Source: an uncultured Verrucomicrobiota bacterium (GTDB lineage: Bacteria > Verrucomicrobiota > Verrucomicrobiia > Verrucomicrobiales > Akkermansiaceae). From it: 41,992 nt of DNA. Positions 17,283 through 25,426 of this stretch are shown here, in pieces. Location of the stretch: positions 1-41,992 of the forward strand of contig CAJXYV010000005.1 in the NCBI GenBank assembly GCA_913063525.1. Direction: 5' to 3'. The position numbers were made by a program, and so were the translations under genes. How positions within the stretch are numbered: the stretch's first letter is position 1; each line of letters starts with the position of its first letter. The notes beneath the pieces are model-generated. The model had not been told where the DNA came from. It worked only from the letters and a program-made list of their open reading frames with translations, and did not search any database.

Positions 17283-17335
17283 CTTTCGTGAGAGAATCTT
17301 CTGGATGATCGGCTCCTGAAGAGGTCTCGCGCAAA
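17283..17335. repeat. extragenic palindromic element, copy 2
   Basis: The left arm CTTTCGTGAGAGAATC starts at 17283, and the right arm ends GGTCTCGCGCAAAG at 17335. The right arm's complement (CTTTGCGCGAGACC...) matches the left arm of copy 1 nearly base for base. The two copies are about 170 bases apart and are therefore one repeat family. Confidence 0.7.
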
Positions 17336-17607
17336 GTCGCCGAGCCGCAGGCATAGAGTGACAGGACAGAAAATCGAACCACCGACGGACTCTGCATCTG
17401 AAAGTAGCTGGGGCGTCTCGCTCCAGACCGTGGCAAAGGCGATTTACCCCAAGGTGTTAAGGATTCAAGGTTTCTTCAAGATTTCCCCTGTGAAAAAGCC
17501 CGCGAATGAATACCAGCCCATGTGAATCCGTGAGGACTGGTTCCATCGACGTCACCTTGAACGGCTCGGCCAAGCCATTCACCTAATAAAAAAATTCACT
17601 TTTCACC

Positions 17608-17815
17608 CTCAAAGCAGATTATTCATTGATGAAAAAACCGCTTTGAGACCTTGTAGCGGATTTTCACGTCGTGCCGATTGGCTTGTTGAGCTTGAAAAAA
17701 CTGCTTTTCGATCCAGAAGCAGATTAATCGAAAGCTAATAATCCGCTTCTGATACTAAAAGCGGATTATTCATGAGTTGAAAATCTGCTTTTAGCTCTGG
17801 AAGTAGATTTTTTAG
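17608..17815. repeat. array of four to five A/T-rich inverted repeats, consensus AAAGCRGATT
   Basis: Units: CTCAAAGC (17608-17615) with GCTTTGAG (17640-17647); TAGCGGATTTTC (about 17654) with AAAAACTGCTTTT (to 17708), imperfect; CAGAAGCAGATTAAT (17714-17728) with AATAATCCGCTTCTG (17737-17751); CTAAAAGCGGATTATT (17755-17770) with AAAATCTGCTTTTAG (17780-17794); and a half unit GGAAGTAGATTTTT (about 17799). Left arms recur every 41-61 bases. Base changes in one arm are not always matched in the other, so these are diverged copies. No coding frame explains the pattern. Confidence 0.75.
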
Positions 17816-17914
17816 TCGTACTTAAGTTCGAATTGGTAAAAGATAACTCTCGCCCACCCGTGACAATGGCCTGCGGTCATTCGATCAAGCCCTGAGCATT
17901 GCTGGCAGAAGGCA

Positions 17915-18268
17915 ATGCGCGAGTGCTTTGCGTCGATTTGCAAACGCCATGTGCCGGATCGCGCGAAGCTCGGCTTTTCGCGCTGGCAAATGAGGGTCGC
18001 CGCCTACTTCAAACACCGCATCACCTCCGACCTTATCGACGATTTGACCCGTGTGGACAAGACCGACGACGAGCGCGATTTAAATCTGAGGAGGACTCGG
18101 CTGAACGTCCGTTCCTTGGGACCCCAGCATCGTTTCTCCCTTTCTGATTGTGTTGGGGCGTTCAGTACCGGCGAGTTTCTCCGAATGATGCGTTTTTCAG
18201 AGCGCGGCACCACGCAATCCCCTGACCCGCTAAGCCATTTCCCCAGTGATCTCGACCTTTCGCAATGA
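17915..18268 (+). other. doubtful 117-codon open frame in the gap
   Basis: An ATG at 17915 opens a 117-residue frame (MRECFASICKRHVPDRAKLG...). The first 55 residues have a protein-like mix (RWQMRVAAYFKHRITSDLIDDLTR), while the rest looks random. I recognise no family, no clear ribosome-binding site precedes it, and it lies in a repeat-rich gap. It may be the remnant of a decayed gene. Confidence 0.25.
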
Positions 18269-18372
18269 ACTCACAAACTTTGACAGCAAGCACGTCCGGC
18301 CTGTATATGTGCCGCACCGCATCTGGCAGAGCGAAAGCTGAGTGAGACGCGAGCTGAGCTTGGCGCATTCCG

Positions 18373-21009
18373 GTGGGTTTGGTCTTTCCGTTGACGCGAT
18401 TTCCCGCCACACCGTTGTGCGTGCAGCTGCCTGTTTTTGAAATAGCCGACGATCTCCGCACCGCCGTAGCGGCGGGCGCATGCTCGCGGGTGCTTCTGAA
18501 AGCGCCGACGGGTTCAGGAAAGTCGACATCGGTGCCGGGAATGTTGGCCGACGCGGGGATCGCGGGGCGCATATTGGTGATCGAGCCGCGGCGGATGGCG
18601 GCGCGGTTGCTGGCGGGGTGGGTGGCCAAACAACGCAAGGCTACGCTGGGGCATGCGGTCGGCTACGCGGTGCGCTTCGACACCAAGTACCGGGCGGACA
18701 CGCAGATCATTTACCTGACGGACGGAGTTTTTCAGCGCTGGATCCAGGACGACCCGGAGCTCACGGGCGTGGGCGCGGTGGTGTTTGATGAATTCCACGA
18801 GCGCCGACTGGCGGTGGACATCGCGCTGGCGCGATGCCTCGATCTGCAAGAAGGCCCACGCGCGGATCTGCGGGTGATCGTGATGTCGGCGACTTTGGAA
18901 ACGGCGGGACTGGCGGATTACCTCGCTCCCGCCGTTTCGCTCGAAGCGGGCGGCCGCACCCATCCGGTGCAGGTGCTTTATCGCGCGGATCGTCCGCCGG
19001 TAAACGACCGCCGCGGCGGCCCACCGCGCGAAACGCCGATCTGGGAGAAGATGGTGACCGTCTGCCGCGAGGCGATGGCGATGCCCGATGCAGGAAATAT
19101 CCTGATGTTCCTGCCGGGTACGCACGAAATCAGGCGCACCATCGAGCTGCTGGAAGGAGGCACGATCGCCAAGGATTGGGACGTTTTCCCGCTCTACAGC
19201 GCGCTGCCGCCCGCCGCCCAAGAAGCCGCGATTTCTCCCGGGCCGCGGCCAAAGATCATCGTCGCGACCAACGTCGCGGAAACTTCTCTCACCATCGAAG
19301 GCGTGCGTACGGTGATCGATTCAGGGCTCGCCCGCACCGCCGCCTTCGAGCCACGGCGCGGCATCAATACCCTGCTCATCAAAAAAATCTCCCGCGCTGC
19401 CGCCGAACAACGGACGGGCCGCGCCGGACGGACCGCGCCTGGCCGCGCGTTCCGCCTGTGGAGCGAGGCCGACCACGCACGCCGCGCCGAGTTCGAGGCA
19501 CCCGAAGTTCACCGCGTCGATCTGGCCGAGGCGGCGTTGCTGCTGAAAGCGGCGGGGGTTGGCGAAGTGCGCGACTTCCGCTGGTTCAATGCGCCGACCG
19601 AGGAATCGCTGTCGCGCGCCGAGCGCTTGCTGCACGATCTGGGCGCACTCGACAGCGGCGGCCAGCTCACTGAGGAAGGCCGCAAGATGGCCTCGCTGCC
19701 GTTAGAGCCAAGGTTTTCCCGACTGATGTTAGCGGGCTACGAACACGGCTGCGTCGCGGAAACGGCATTCATCGCCGCCACGGTGCAGGGCGATGCAATT
19801 TTCACCAAATCGCGCGGCGGCGTGGGGCGCAAAGATTTCCTGTTTGCCGAAGACGACTCGGACTTCGCTGGCGAATGGCGAGCCTTTGAATCGGCCGAAG
19901 CGATGAACTTTGATCCGCGCCGCTGCGATCAAGTGGGGGTGATGGCGCGCGCCGCCCGCGAAACGGCTCAGGGTTTCGATCGATTGGGCGCGCTGGCGAA
20001 ACGCTTCGGCTGGCCATGGCAGGCAGTCGATTTCAAGGCGCACCGCGAAGGCGTCGGCAAGGCGATGTTAGCCGCCTTCAGCGACCAGTTGGCGATTCGT
20101 CTCAGCCAAGGCACACTCGCCTGTAAATTGGTGGGAAATCGCAAGGGCAAGCTCGACGACGAATCCTGCGTGCGCAACGCGCCGACCTTTGTCGCCGCGG
20201 AAATCACTGAGGTCGAGGCGCGCGAAATCATCGTCCACCTCCGCCGCGCCACCGCCATTGATCCGGCATGGTTGGCCGAACTATTTGCCGCAGATCTCAC
20301 GATCAGCGACGGCGCCGCCTACGATGAAACCCGCCGCCGCGTCGTCGCGCGCAAGGAAACCCGCTTCCGCGATCTGGTGCTGGAAGCGAAGGAAAGCGAC
20401 CACGGCGTCAACCTCGACCAAGCCGCCGAACTGCTCGCAACGCGCGTGCTCTCGGGCGAGTTGATTCTCAAAAACTGGGACGACTCGGTGACCCAGTGGA
20501 CGGCACGTCTCGCGTCGTTAGGCAACTGGATGCCCGAACTCGGGATGCCCGGCTGGACGGACGAAGACCGCACGGATGCGATCGCGCAAATCTGCCACGG
20601 CGCCGTCAGTTACAAGGAAATCAAAGAGACCAACGTCTGGCGGGTACTGCGCGAATGGCTCAGCGCTGCGCAGCGTGCCGCGCTTGATTCCTACTGTCCG
20701 GAACGCGTCCAACTGCCGAACGGCCAATCTGCCAAAATCACCTACCAATTCGGCATGGACCCCTTCATCTCGTTGCGCGTCTCACACCTGTTTGGCATTT
20801 GGGAGACGCCGATGATCGCGAATGGCCGCGTTCCCCTGCTGGTCCACATCCTCACCCCCGGCCAGAAACCCTGGCAAATGACCAAGGACTTGAAAGGCTT
20901 CTGGCAATCCGGCTACGCCCAGATGAAAAAGGAAGTCGCCGGTCGTTACCCGCGCCACCCGTGGCCAGACGATCCCCGCGCCTGGGTCAGCTCTGGCAGC
21001 AAAAAATAG
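18373..21009 (+). CDS. hrpB: ATP-dependent helicase HrpB
   Basis: This 878-residue DExH helicase shows Walker A APTGSGKST (44-52), motif Ia EPRRMAA, motif II DEFHERR (about 139-145; DEFH rather than DEAH is usual for HrpB), motif III MSATLE, NVAETSLTIEGV and the motif VI region EQRTGRAGRTAPG. The HA2-like region and a C-terminal HrpB domain (YLIHL-like tail ending PRHPWPDDP) follow, so the length is complete. HrpB is an RNA-helicase-like protein of still uncertain role, linked in some bacteria to RNA processing. The start is uncertain: GTG at 18373 gives the longest form, and GTG at 18421 (VQLPVFEIADDL) fits the family's usual beginning better. Confidence 0.93.
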   Translation: MGLVFPLTRFPATPLCVQLPVFEIADDLRTAVAAGACSRVLLKAPTGSGKSTSVPGMLADAGIAGRILVIEPRRMAARLLAGWVAKQRKATLGHAVGYAVRFDTKYRADTQIIYLTDGVFQRWIQDDPELTGVGAVVFDEFHERRLAVDIALARCLDLQEGPRADLRVIVMSATLETAGLADYLAPAVSLEAGGRTHPVQVLYRADRPPVNDRRGGPPRETPIWEKMVTVCREAMAMPDAGNILMFLPGTHEIRRTIELLEGGTIAKDWDVFPLYSALPPAAQEAAISPGPRPKIIVATNVAETSLTIEGVRTVIDSGLARTAAFEPRRGINTLLIKKISRAAAEQRTGRAGRTAPGRAFRLWSEADHARRAEFEAPEVHRVDLAEAALLLKAAGVGEVRDFRWFNAPTEESLSRAERLLHDLGALDSGGQLTEEGRKMASLPLEPRFSRLMLAGYEHGCVAETAFIAATVQGDAIFTKSRGGVGRKDFLFAEDDSDFAGEWRAFESAEAMNFDPRRCDQVGVMARAARETAQGFDRLGALAKRFGWPWQAVDFKAHREGVGKAMLAAFSDQLAIRLSQGTLACKLVGNRKGKLDDESCVRNAPTFVAAEITEVEAREIIVHLRRATAIDPAWLAELFAADLTISDGAAYDETRRRVVARKETRFRDLVLEAKESDHGVNLDQAAELLATRVLSGELILKNWDDSVTQWTARLASLGNWMPELGMPGWTDEDRTDAIAQICHGAVSYKEIKETNVWRVLREWLSAAQRAALDSYCPERVQLPNGQSAKITYQFGMDPFISLRVSHLFGIWETPMIANGRVPLLVHILTPGQKPWQMTKDLKGFWQSGYAQMKKEVAGRYPRHPWPDDPRAWVSSGSKK

Positions 21010-21055
21010 TTTTTCCACTCCGCATTTCGCACTCCAAACTCCGCACTCATCCACC

Positions 21056-21622
21056 ATGTGGCGTCTCCTTTTTCTTGCTTCCGCCCTGCCCATCGCCATC
21101 GCGCTTTTTACCCGCTGGATGTTTGGGCTGCGTGTCATCGCTGAAATTGGCGATCGCCCTTGCCACTGCGATCTCGATCGCTGGCTGCCTGCGCCTGGCG
21201 ACACAGCGATGATTCACCGCGCTGAGGAATCGGCCGCGGAATTCGGCCGACAGCTCCGGCTCAAGGCATTGGCCGAATGGCGGGAGGACGAGCCCAAGGC
21301 CGCCATCGCCCGCGAAAACTCGCGGCGTTTCGGCATCGCCGTGCCCCCCTTCAGCGGTATCGTTTCACTTTTGGCAGTGATTGTGGCTAAAATCCCGATC
21401 ATTGGAGCGATCACGGTGGTGCTTGCCGCGACCGCCTTGTCATCTGCGATCGGCCTGCTCTCTCTGCCGCCCGAGCTCAAAGCGATCGCCCGGACCGCGC
21501 GCAAATCCCGTGAAGCCAAGAGCTTCCCTCGCCGCGACGACGAAGAGGCGGTGATCCGCTGCGCCGTCGCCCATGCCTGGAAAGAAACTTTGCCGCCAAT
21601 TTTAAAATCGCTGCAGCGCTGA
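21056..21622 (+). CDS. membrane protein of unknown function
   Basis: This 188-residue protein has an N-terminal hydrophobic segment (LLFLASALPIAIALF), a hydrophilic part with CHCDLDRWLP, and a long hydrophobic region about residues 101-137 (SGIVSLLAVIVAKIPIIGAITVVLAATALSSAIG), followed by LPPELKAIARTARKSRE and a basic tail. I do not recognise a family. It follows hrpB by 46 bases and may be transcribed with it. A peptidase-like resemblance near PPELKAIARTA was considered, but no metal-binding HExxH is present. Confidence 0.7.
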   Translation: MWRLLFLASALPIAIALFTRWMFGLRVIAEIGDRPCHCDLDRWLPAPGDTAMIHRAEESAAEFGRQLRLKALAEWREDEPKAAIARENSRRFGIAVPPFSGIVSLLAVIVAKIPIIGAITVVLAATALSSAIGLLSLPPELKAIARTARKSREAKSFPRRDDEEAVIRCAVAHAWKETLPPILKSLQR

Positions 21623-21730
21623 GTGTTGGAGTCGTTCTTTGCCACCAGGCTGCCACGAAGATTCTTGAAGGTTTATGGGGGGGGATTTAGAATCACCTCA
21701 GCCCCCGGCAATCTTGAAATCAACCAGCCC

Positions 21731-24061
21731 GTGAAATCCCGAGTCCACCTGGCGCTCCTTGCGGGCATTTTGCCGTTGCAAGCGGATTGGCGCGACGACG
21801 TCGGCTACACCCGACTGAAGTTGCTCGCGAACTCCGATCTGCCAAGCGTACCGAGCCAGGGCTTCACCCAAGTCGAGGCGTCCACAACCGCCTCCCCGGT
21901 TTTCACGTTTTTGCCGGAGACCACCAATACTCTCTTCACGGGTAAAACCTTCACCAACAAATCCGCGGCTACGGGTACCGCCGTCAGCTTTCACGCCACC
22001 CACGTCGCCACTAATTTCTTCGGCAATACAACGAGCCTGGTCACCGGCAATTGTCCGATCGATGTCTATTACGTCGATGACTGGCTGGATTCAATATTTC
22101 TCAATCTCGGCAGCAATAGCATGCCCGCCACCGAAAGCCGAGCAGTCGAAAATCACAGCTGGGTTGGATCGACCGGGATCACAAACTACGACACGGAAAT
22201 CCTGCGGCGACTCGACTACGCCATCAACCGCGACGGTTTTGTCTGTGTCGTTGGTTCGGACAACGAGGGATCGACCACGCTACCCGAACTCCTCAGCCAA
22301 AGTTTCAACACCATCTCGGTGGGTCGCGATGATGGCGGACACAGTGCGGGGTTCACCAACCTCGACGGCACGGGACGGATCAAACCCGACATCGTCGCCC
22401 CCAGCGCCAACCCCGAATACGCGACGAGCTGGACCACACCGATGGTCTCAAGCGCCGCCGGACTACTTTACGCCAAACTCACGGCGGCACCGTATTCGTT
22501 GACAGGCGCAGACAGGCCCCGAGTGATCAAGTCACTCCTTTTAGCCTCGGCCACTAAAAACGCAATATGGGCGAACACCTCCACCCGTCCGCTCGATCTG
22601 CGCTACGGTGCAGGGATTCTCAACATCAACAACGCCTACAACGCGCTGCGCAGCGGCAGGGCCACCGCTTCAAATACAGTTGCAACCAACCCGCGCGGCT
22701 GGGCAGCAGAGACGATTTCCGCGAGTTCCACCAAAGCCTATTATTTCACCGTCGCCGCGGGTGCGCCCTCCACTCCTTTCAGCGCGGCACTGACCTGGCA
22801 CCGAATCGCCACAAAAAGCGGACTCAACACCTGGAACTCGACCCTCGCCAATCTCAACCTTCATCTCTATCACGCCAGCGGCTTCACCCTCGGCAGTCTC
22901 ATTTCAGAAAGCTTGAGCACGGTGGACAACGTGGAGCTGATCTACCAATCCGCTCTTGCCCCGGGAACTTACGCACTCGTCGTGCAGAACACTTCCGCCA
23001 CTTCGCCCCCCTATGCGCTTGCCTGGCACAGTCTGCCAGCCGTGACGATCGACACCACCACGGCCATTGCCCGCGAAACCAATGGCCAAGCGGGAATCAT
23101 CACCGTCACTCGCACTGGTGACACGACGCTTCCGCTGCTTGTGCCTCTCACCGTCAGCGGCACCGCCATTGCTGGCACCCGTTACCAAGCCCTTCCTTCC
23201 AACATCACCATCGCCGCAGGCCAGTCATCGGCCACGGTCACCGTCACGCCAATTTCAGACAATGTCAGTCAGGGGGACCAGACCGTCATGGTAGGAATCG
23301 CCGCAGACTCGTCGCTGGTCCGCGATGCCGCGCAAACCGCAACCATCACGATTCAGGATAAGCCAACGGTGAGCATCGCAGCCACTGCGTCCGTCGCCCG
23401 CGAGAGCGATGGCGAAGTCGGAACGATCACCATCACCCGCACTGGCGAGACGACTTTGCCTTTGTGGGTTCCAGTAGCTGTTAGCGGCAGCGCCGTCGCT
23501 GGCGTCCATTACCAAGCCCTGCCCACCAGCGTCACGATCGCCGCAGGTCAGACGGCGGCGACATTATCCGTCACTCCCATCTCCGACGACATCGCTCAAG
23601 GTGACCGAACGGTCGTGATAGGCATCGCCGCAGACACATCGCTGGTTCGCGATGCCGCGCAAATGGCGACCGTCACGATTCAGGACAAGGCCTTTGATTT
23701 CTGGCGATTCACCAATTTCAGTGCCACCGAGCTCAACAACGATTTCATCAGCGGTGCCAATGCCGACCCCGACAGCGATCAGCTCAACAATTTGATCGAA
23801 TACGGGCTCGGGCTTAATCCGAAAGTTTCTGGCATGTCCACCGTTCAAAGCAGTGTTTACGGCGACTACCTCTCGCTTCTCGTCAACAAAAACACTGCAG
23901 CGACCGACCTGAGTTGGGCTGCGGAGGTGACCAGCGACTTACAAACTTGGCAGGATGCCGTCATCATCGCAAACACTCCGACCCTTCTCCAAACCCGCGA
24001 CTCGGTCTCAACTGGCAGTGCAGAGAAGCGTTTCATCCGCCTAAAACTCACCCGGCACTAG
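21731..24061 (+). CDS. secreted subtilase-like protein with two Calx-beta domains
   Basis: The predicted 776-residue protein starts with a signal peptide (MKSRVHLALLAGILPLQA, then DWRDD). A subtilisin-type domain follows: FHATHVATNFFG aligns to the His motif GHGTHVAG (H88), GSDNEG holds the oxyanion Asn (N178), and KPDIVAPS with ATSWTTPMVSSAAGLL contains the Ser motif (S233 in TSW). The Asp motif is not seen; TQVEA (E49) lies where VIDTG is expected. Two Calx-beta repeats of 109 residues follow (about 470-680), then a C-terminal DPDSDQLNNLIEYGLGLNP domain common in Verrucomicrobia exported proteins. I chose the GTG at 21731 for the signal peptide; the frame extends back to 21623. Confidence 0.82.
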   Translation: MKSRVHLALLAGILPLQADWRDDVGYTRLKLLANSDLPSVPSQGFTQVEASTTASPVFTFLPETTNTLFTGKTFTNKSAATGTAVSFHATHVATNFFGNTTSLVTGNCPIDVYYVDDWLDSIFLNLGSNSMPATESRAVENHSWVGSTGITNYDTEILRRLDYAINRDGFVCVVGSDNEGSTTLPELLSQSFNTISVGRDDGGHSAGFTNLDGTGRIKPDIVAPSANPEYATSWTTPMVSSAAGLLYAKLTAAPYSLTGADRPRVIKSLLLASATKNAIWANTSTRPLDLRYGAGILNINNAYNALRSGRATASNTVATNPRGWAAETISASSTKAYYFTVAAGAPSTPFSAALTWHRIATKSGLNTWNSTLANLNLHLYHASGFTLGSLISESLSTVDNVELIYQSALAPGTYALVVQNTSATSPPYALAWHSLPAVTIDTTTAIARETNGQAGIITVTRTGDTTLPLLVPLTVSGTAIAGTRYQALPSNITIAAGQSSATVTVTPISDNVSQGDQTVMVGIAADSSLVRDAAQTATITIQDKPTVSIAATASVARESDGEVGTITITRTGETTLPLWVPVAVSGSAVAGVHYQALPTSVTIAAGQTAATLSVTPISDDIAQGDRTVVIGIAADTSLVRDAAQMATVTIQDKAFDFWRFTNFSATELNNDFISGANADPDSDQLNNLIEYGLGLNPKVSGMSTVQSSVYGDYLSLLVNKNTAATDLSWAAEVTSDLQTWQDAVIIANTPTLLQTRDSVSTGSAEKRFIRLKLTRH

Positions 24062-24151
24062 AGAATCAAAGTCGGAGAGGTAGTCCAATATCGAGCGACT
24101 CAGATGCCACTGACCCACCGCGCCAACCCATAAAGTGCCAAGACTTTATTG

Positions 24152-24526
24152 CTATTTCTGCTCTGTTTGTAATCGGCAACTGGATTTCCCCACCAATCGA
24201 AAACGGTTCTTGGCGAAGCAACGGTAGAGCCAGTCGCGCCATGGCCTGGGAATGAATCGGGCGAGGGTGAATGCGCGCCAGCCGCCGCCGAGCGCCCGCG
24301 CCAGCTCGATCAAGGCGTCGCTGCGCAGAAAGAGGCGGTCATCGGATGTTCGCAGCAAGACGAGGGTGCCGTCCTGGGCACTGTATGGCGCGAGGCCGAA
24401 CTGGCGCGCGCGATCCCCCTGCAACGGCTCGAAAACGATGCTTCGCCGCCGGTCAACACGCCGAACCCAGCGGACCGAGACCGCACAAAAGGCACAGTCG
24501 CCGTCAAAAAATAGCACCCACGCCAT
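24152..24526 (-). CDS. DCC-family thiol-disulfide oxidoreductase-like protein (DUF393)
   Basis: This 124-residue protein begins MAWVLFFDGDCAFCAVSVRW, with the family's FDGDCxFC motif near residues 7-14 (DxxC), and continues with FEPLQGD, LLRTSDDRLFLRSDALIELARALG and RPWRDWLYRCFAKNRFRL. Nearly the whole DUF393 length is present. The family is linked by name to thiol-disulfide chemistry, but a function is not established for most members. It is convergent with the subtilase gene, whose stop is 90 bases away. Confidence 0.88.
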   Translation of the reverse strand: MAWVLFFDGDCAFCAVSVRWVRRVDRRRSIVFEPLQGDRARQFGLAPYSAQDGTLVLLRTSDDRLFLRSDALIELARALGGGWRAFTLARFIPRPWRDWLYRCFAKNRFRLVGKSSCRLQTEQK

Positions 24527-24628
24527 GGCACAAGGCTAAACCGCGACGGCGGATCGTGCCAACCGAAAATCGGCTCTGGGCGATTCCCCAGTCTTGCTGT
24601 AGCTGCGAAAAAATGGCATGGTGCGGAA

Positions 24629-25381
24629 ATGATCGATGAACCCTCCCCCTCGTCGCCGCTGCTAGGAGACGGAGCCTGTGCGCCGCAAAGCTCGCGCATC
24701 CATGACATGCCCTATGGCCAGCGGCCGCGCGAGAAACTGGCGGCCCTAGGGCCTGCGGCTTTGGATAATTCGGAGCTGATGGCGCTATTCATATCCACCG
24801 GAACCAAGGGCCGCAGCGCGATCGACATCGGTCGCGATTTGATCGCCAAGTATGGGTCGATGGGCGCACTCGGCGGCTTGCCGGTGGCCGAGCTATCGAA
24901 AGAAAAGGGCCTGGGGCTGGCGAAGGCGTCGAAACTGGCCGCCGCATTCGAGCTCGGGACGCGGGTCGCCCGCGAACAATTGTGCGATGTTCAACTCGAC
25001 ACCCCGGAGCTAATTCATGAATTTTTCGGGCCACAGCTGCGTCATTTGGTCCAGGAGCAGGTGGTGGTCGCCGTGATCGACGCCCACTTGCGCCACGTCA
25101 GCAGCACGGTGGTGGCGATAGGATCGGTGAATGAATCCACGGCCCACCCGCGCGAGATTCTCCGCCCGGTAATCACGCGTGGGGCCTACGGTTTCATCTT
25201 GCTCCACAATCACCCATCGGGAGATGCCAGCCCGAGCCGAGCCGACGAACTCGCCACGCGGCGATTGGTGGATGCGGCCAAATTAATGCAGGTCAACTTT
25301 CTCGACCATGTGATCATCGGCAGGCCTTCGCCGGGCAGGTTGCCTTATTACTCATTCCGCGGGGCGGGCCTGCTGGCCTGA
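24629..25381 (+). CDS. radC: RadC family protein (JAMM/MPN domain)
   Basis: This 250-residue protein has the N-terminal helix-hairpin-helix-like part (LDNSELMALFISTGTKG, then LAKASKLAAAFELGTRV) and a C-terminal JAMM domain with E in SVNEST, then HNHPSGDASPSRAD carrying the two metal-binding histidines and Asp. RadC was named for DNA repair, but its real function is unsettled. Full-length form. GGTGCGGAA precedes the ATG, a fair ribosome-binding site. No phage or element genes surround it, so it appears chromosomal. Confidence 0.93.
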   Translation: MIDEPSPSSPLLGDGACAPQSSRIHDMPYGQRPREKLAALGPAALDNSELMALFISTGTKGRSAIDIGRDLIAKYGSMGALGGLPVAELSKEKGLGLAKASKLAAAFELGTRVAREQLCDVQLDTPELIHEFFGPQLRHLVQEQVVVAVIDAHLRHVSSTVVAIGSVNESTAHPREILRPVITRGAYGFILLHNHPSGDASPSRADELATRRLVDAAKLMQVNFLDHVIIGRPSPGRLPYYSFRGAGLLA

Positions 25382-25426
25382 GTTGCATTTCAAAAAACCG
25401 CGTTCTAGGGTTATGGCAAGTTTTTC

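Larger units (their letters stand above)
17022..18372. other. 1.35-kb gene-poor intergenic region
   Basis: No convincing gene fills this stretch between the GH106 and HrpB genes. It contains two related palindromic elements (17113-17167, 17283-17335) with cacgaag-type sequence beside the first, an A/T-rich array of inverted repeats (17608-17815), and one doubtful frame (17915-18268). The composition is visibly more A/T-rich between 17580 and 17840 than its surroundings. It looks like a site where repeats have accumulated or genes have decayed. Confidence 0.7.

Noticed and set aside
17608..17815. CRISPR array
   Set aside because: The repeats are palindromic, diverged and unevenly spaced, with no unique spacers of constant length and no cas genes in the window.
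18162..18638. Leftward frame crossing the hrpB start
   Set aside because: The part inside hrpB is a shadow; the rest shows no recognisable domain. It could be a relic, but this is not supported.
18514..19221. Long leftward frame inside hrpB
   Set aside because: It overlaps fully with clear helicase motifs on the plus strand and has an Arg/His-rich random composition.
24629..25381. RadC as a sign of a phage or integrative element
   Set aside because: No integrase, attachment repeats or phage genes are near; core-genome genes lie on both sides.
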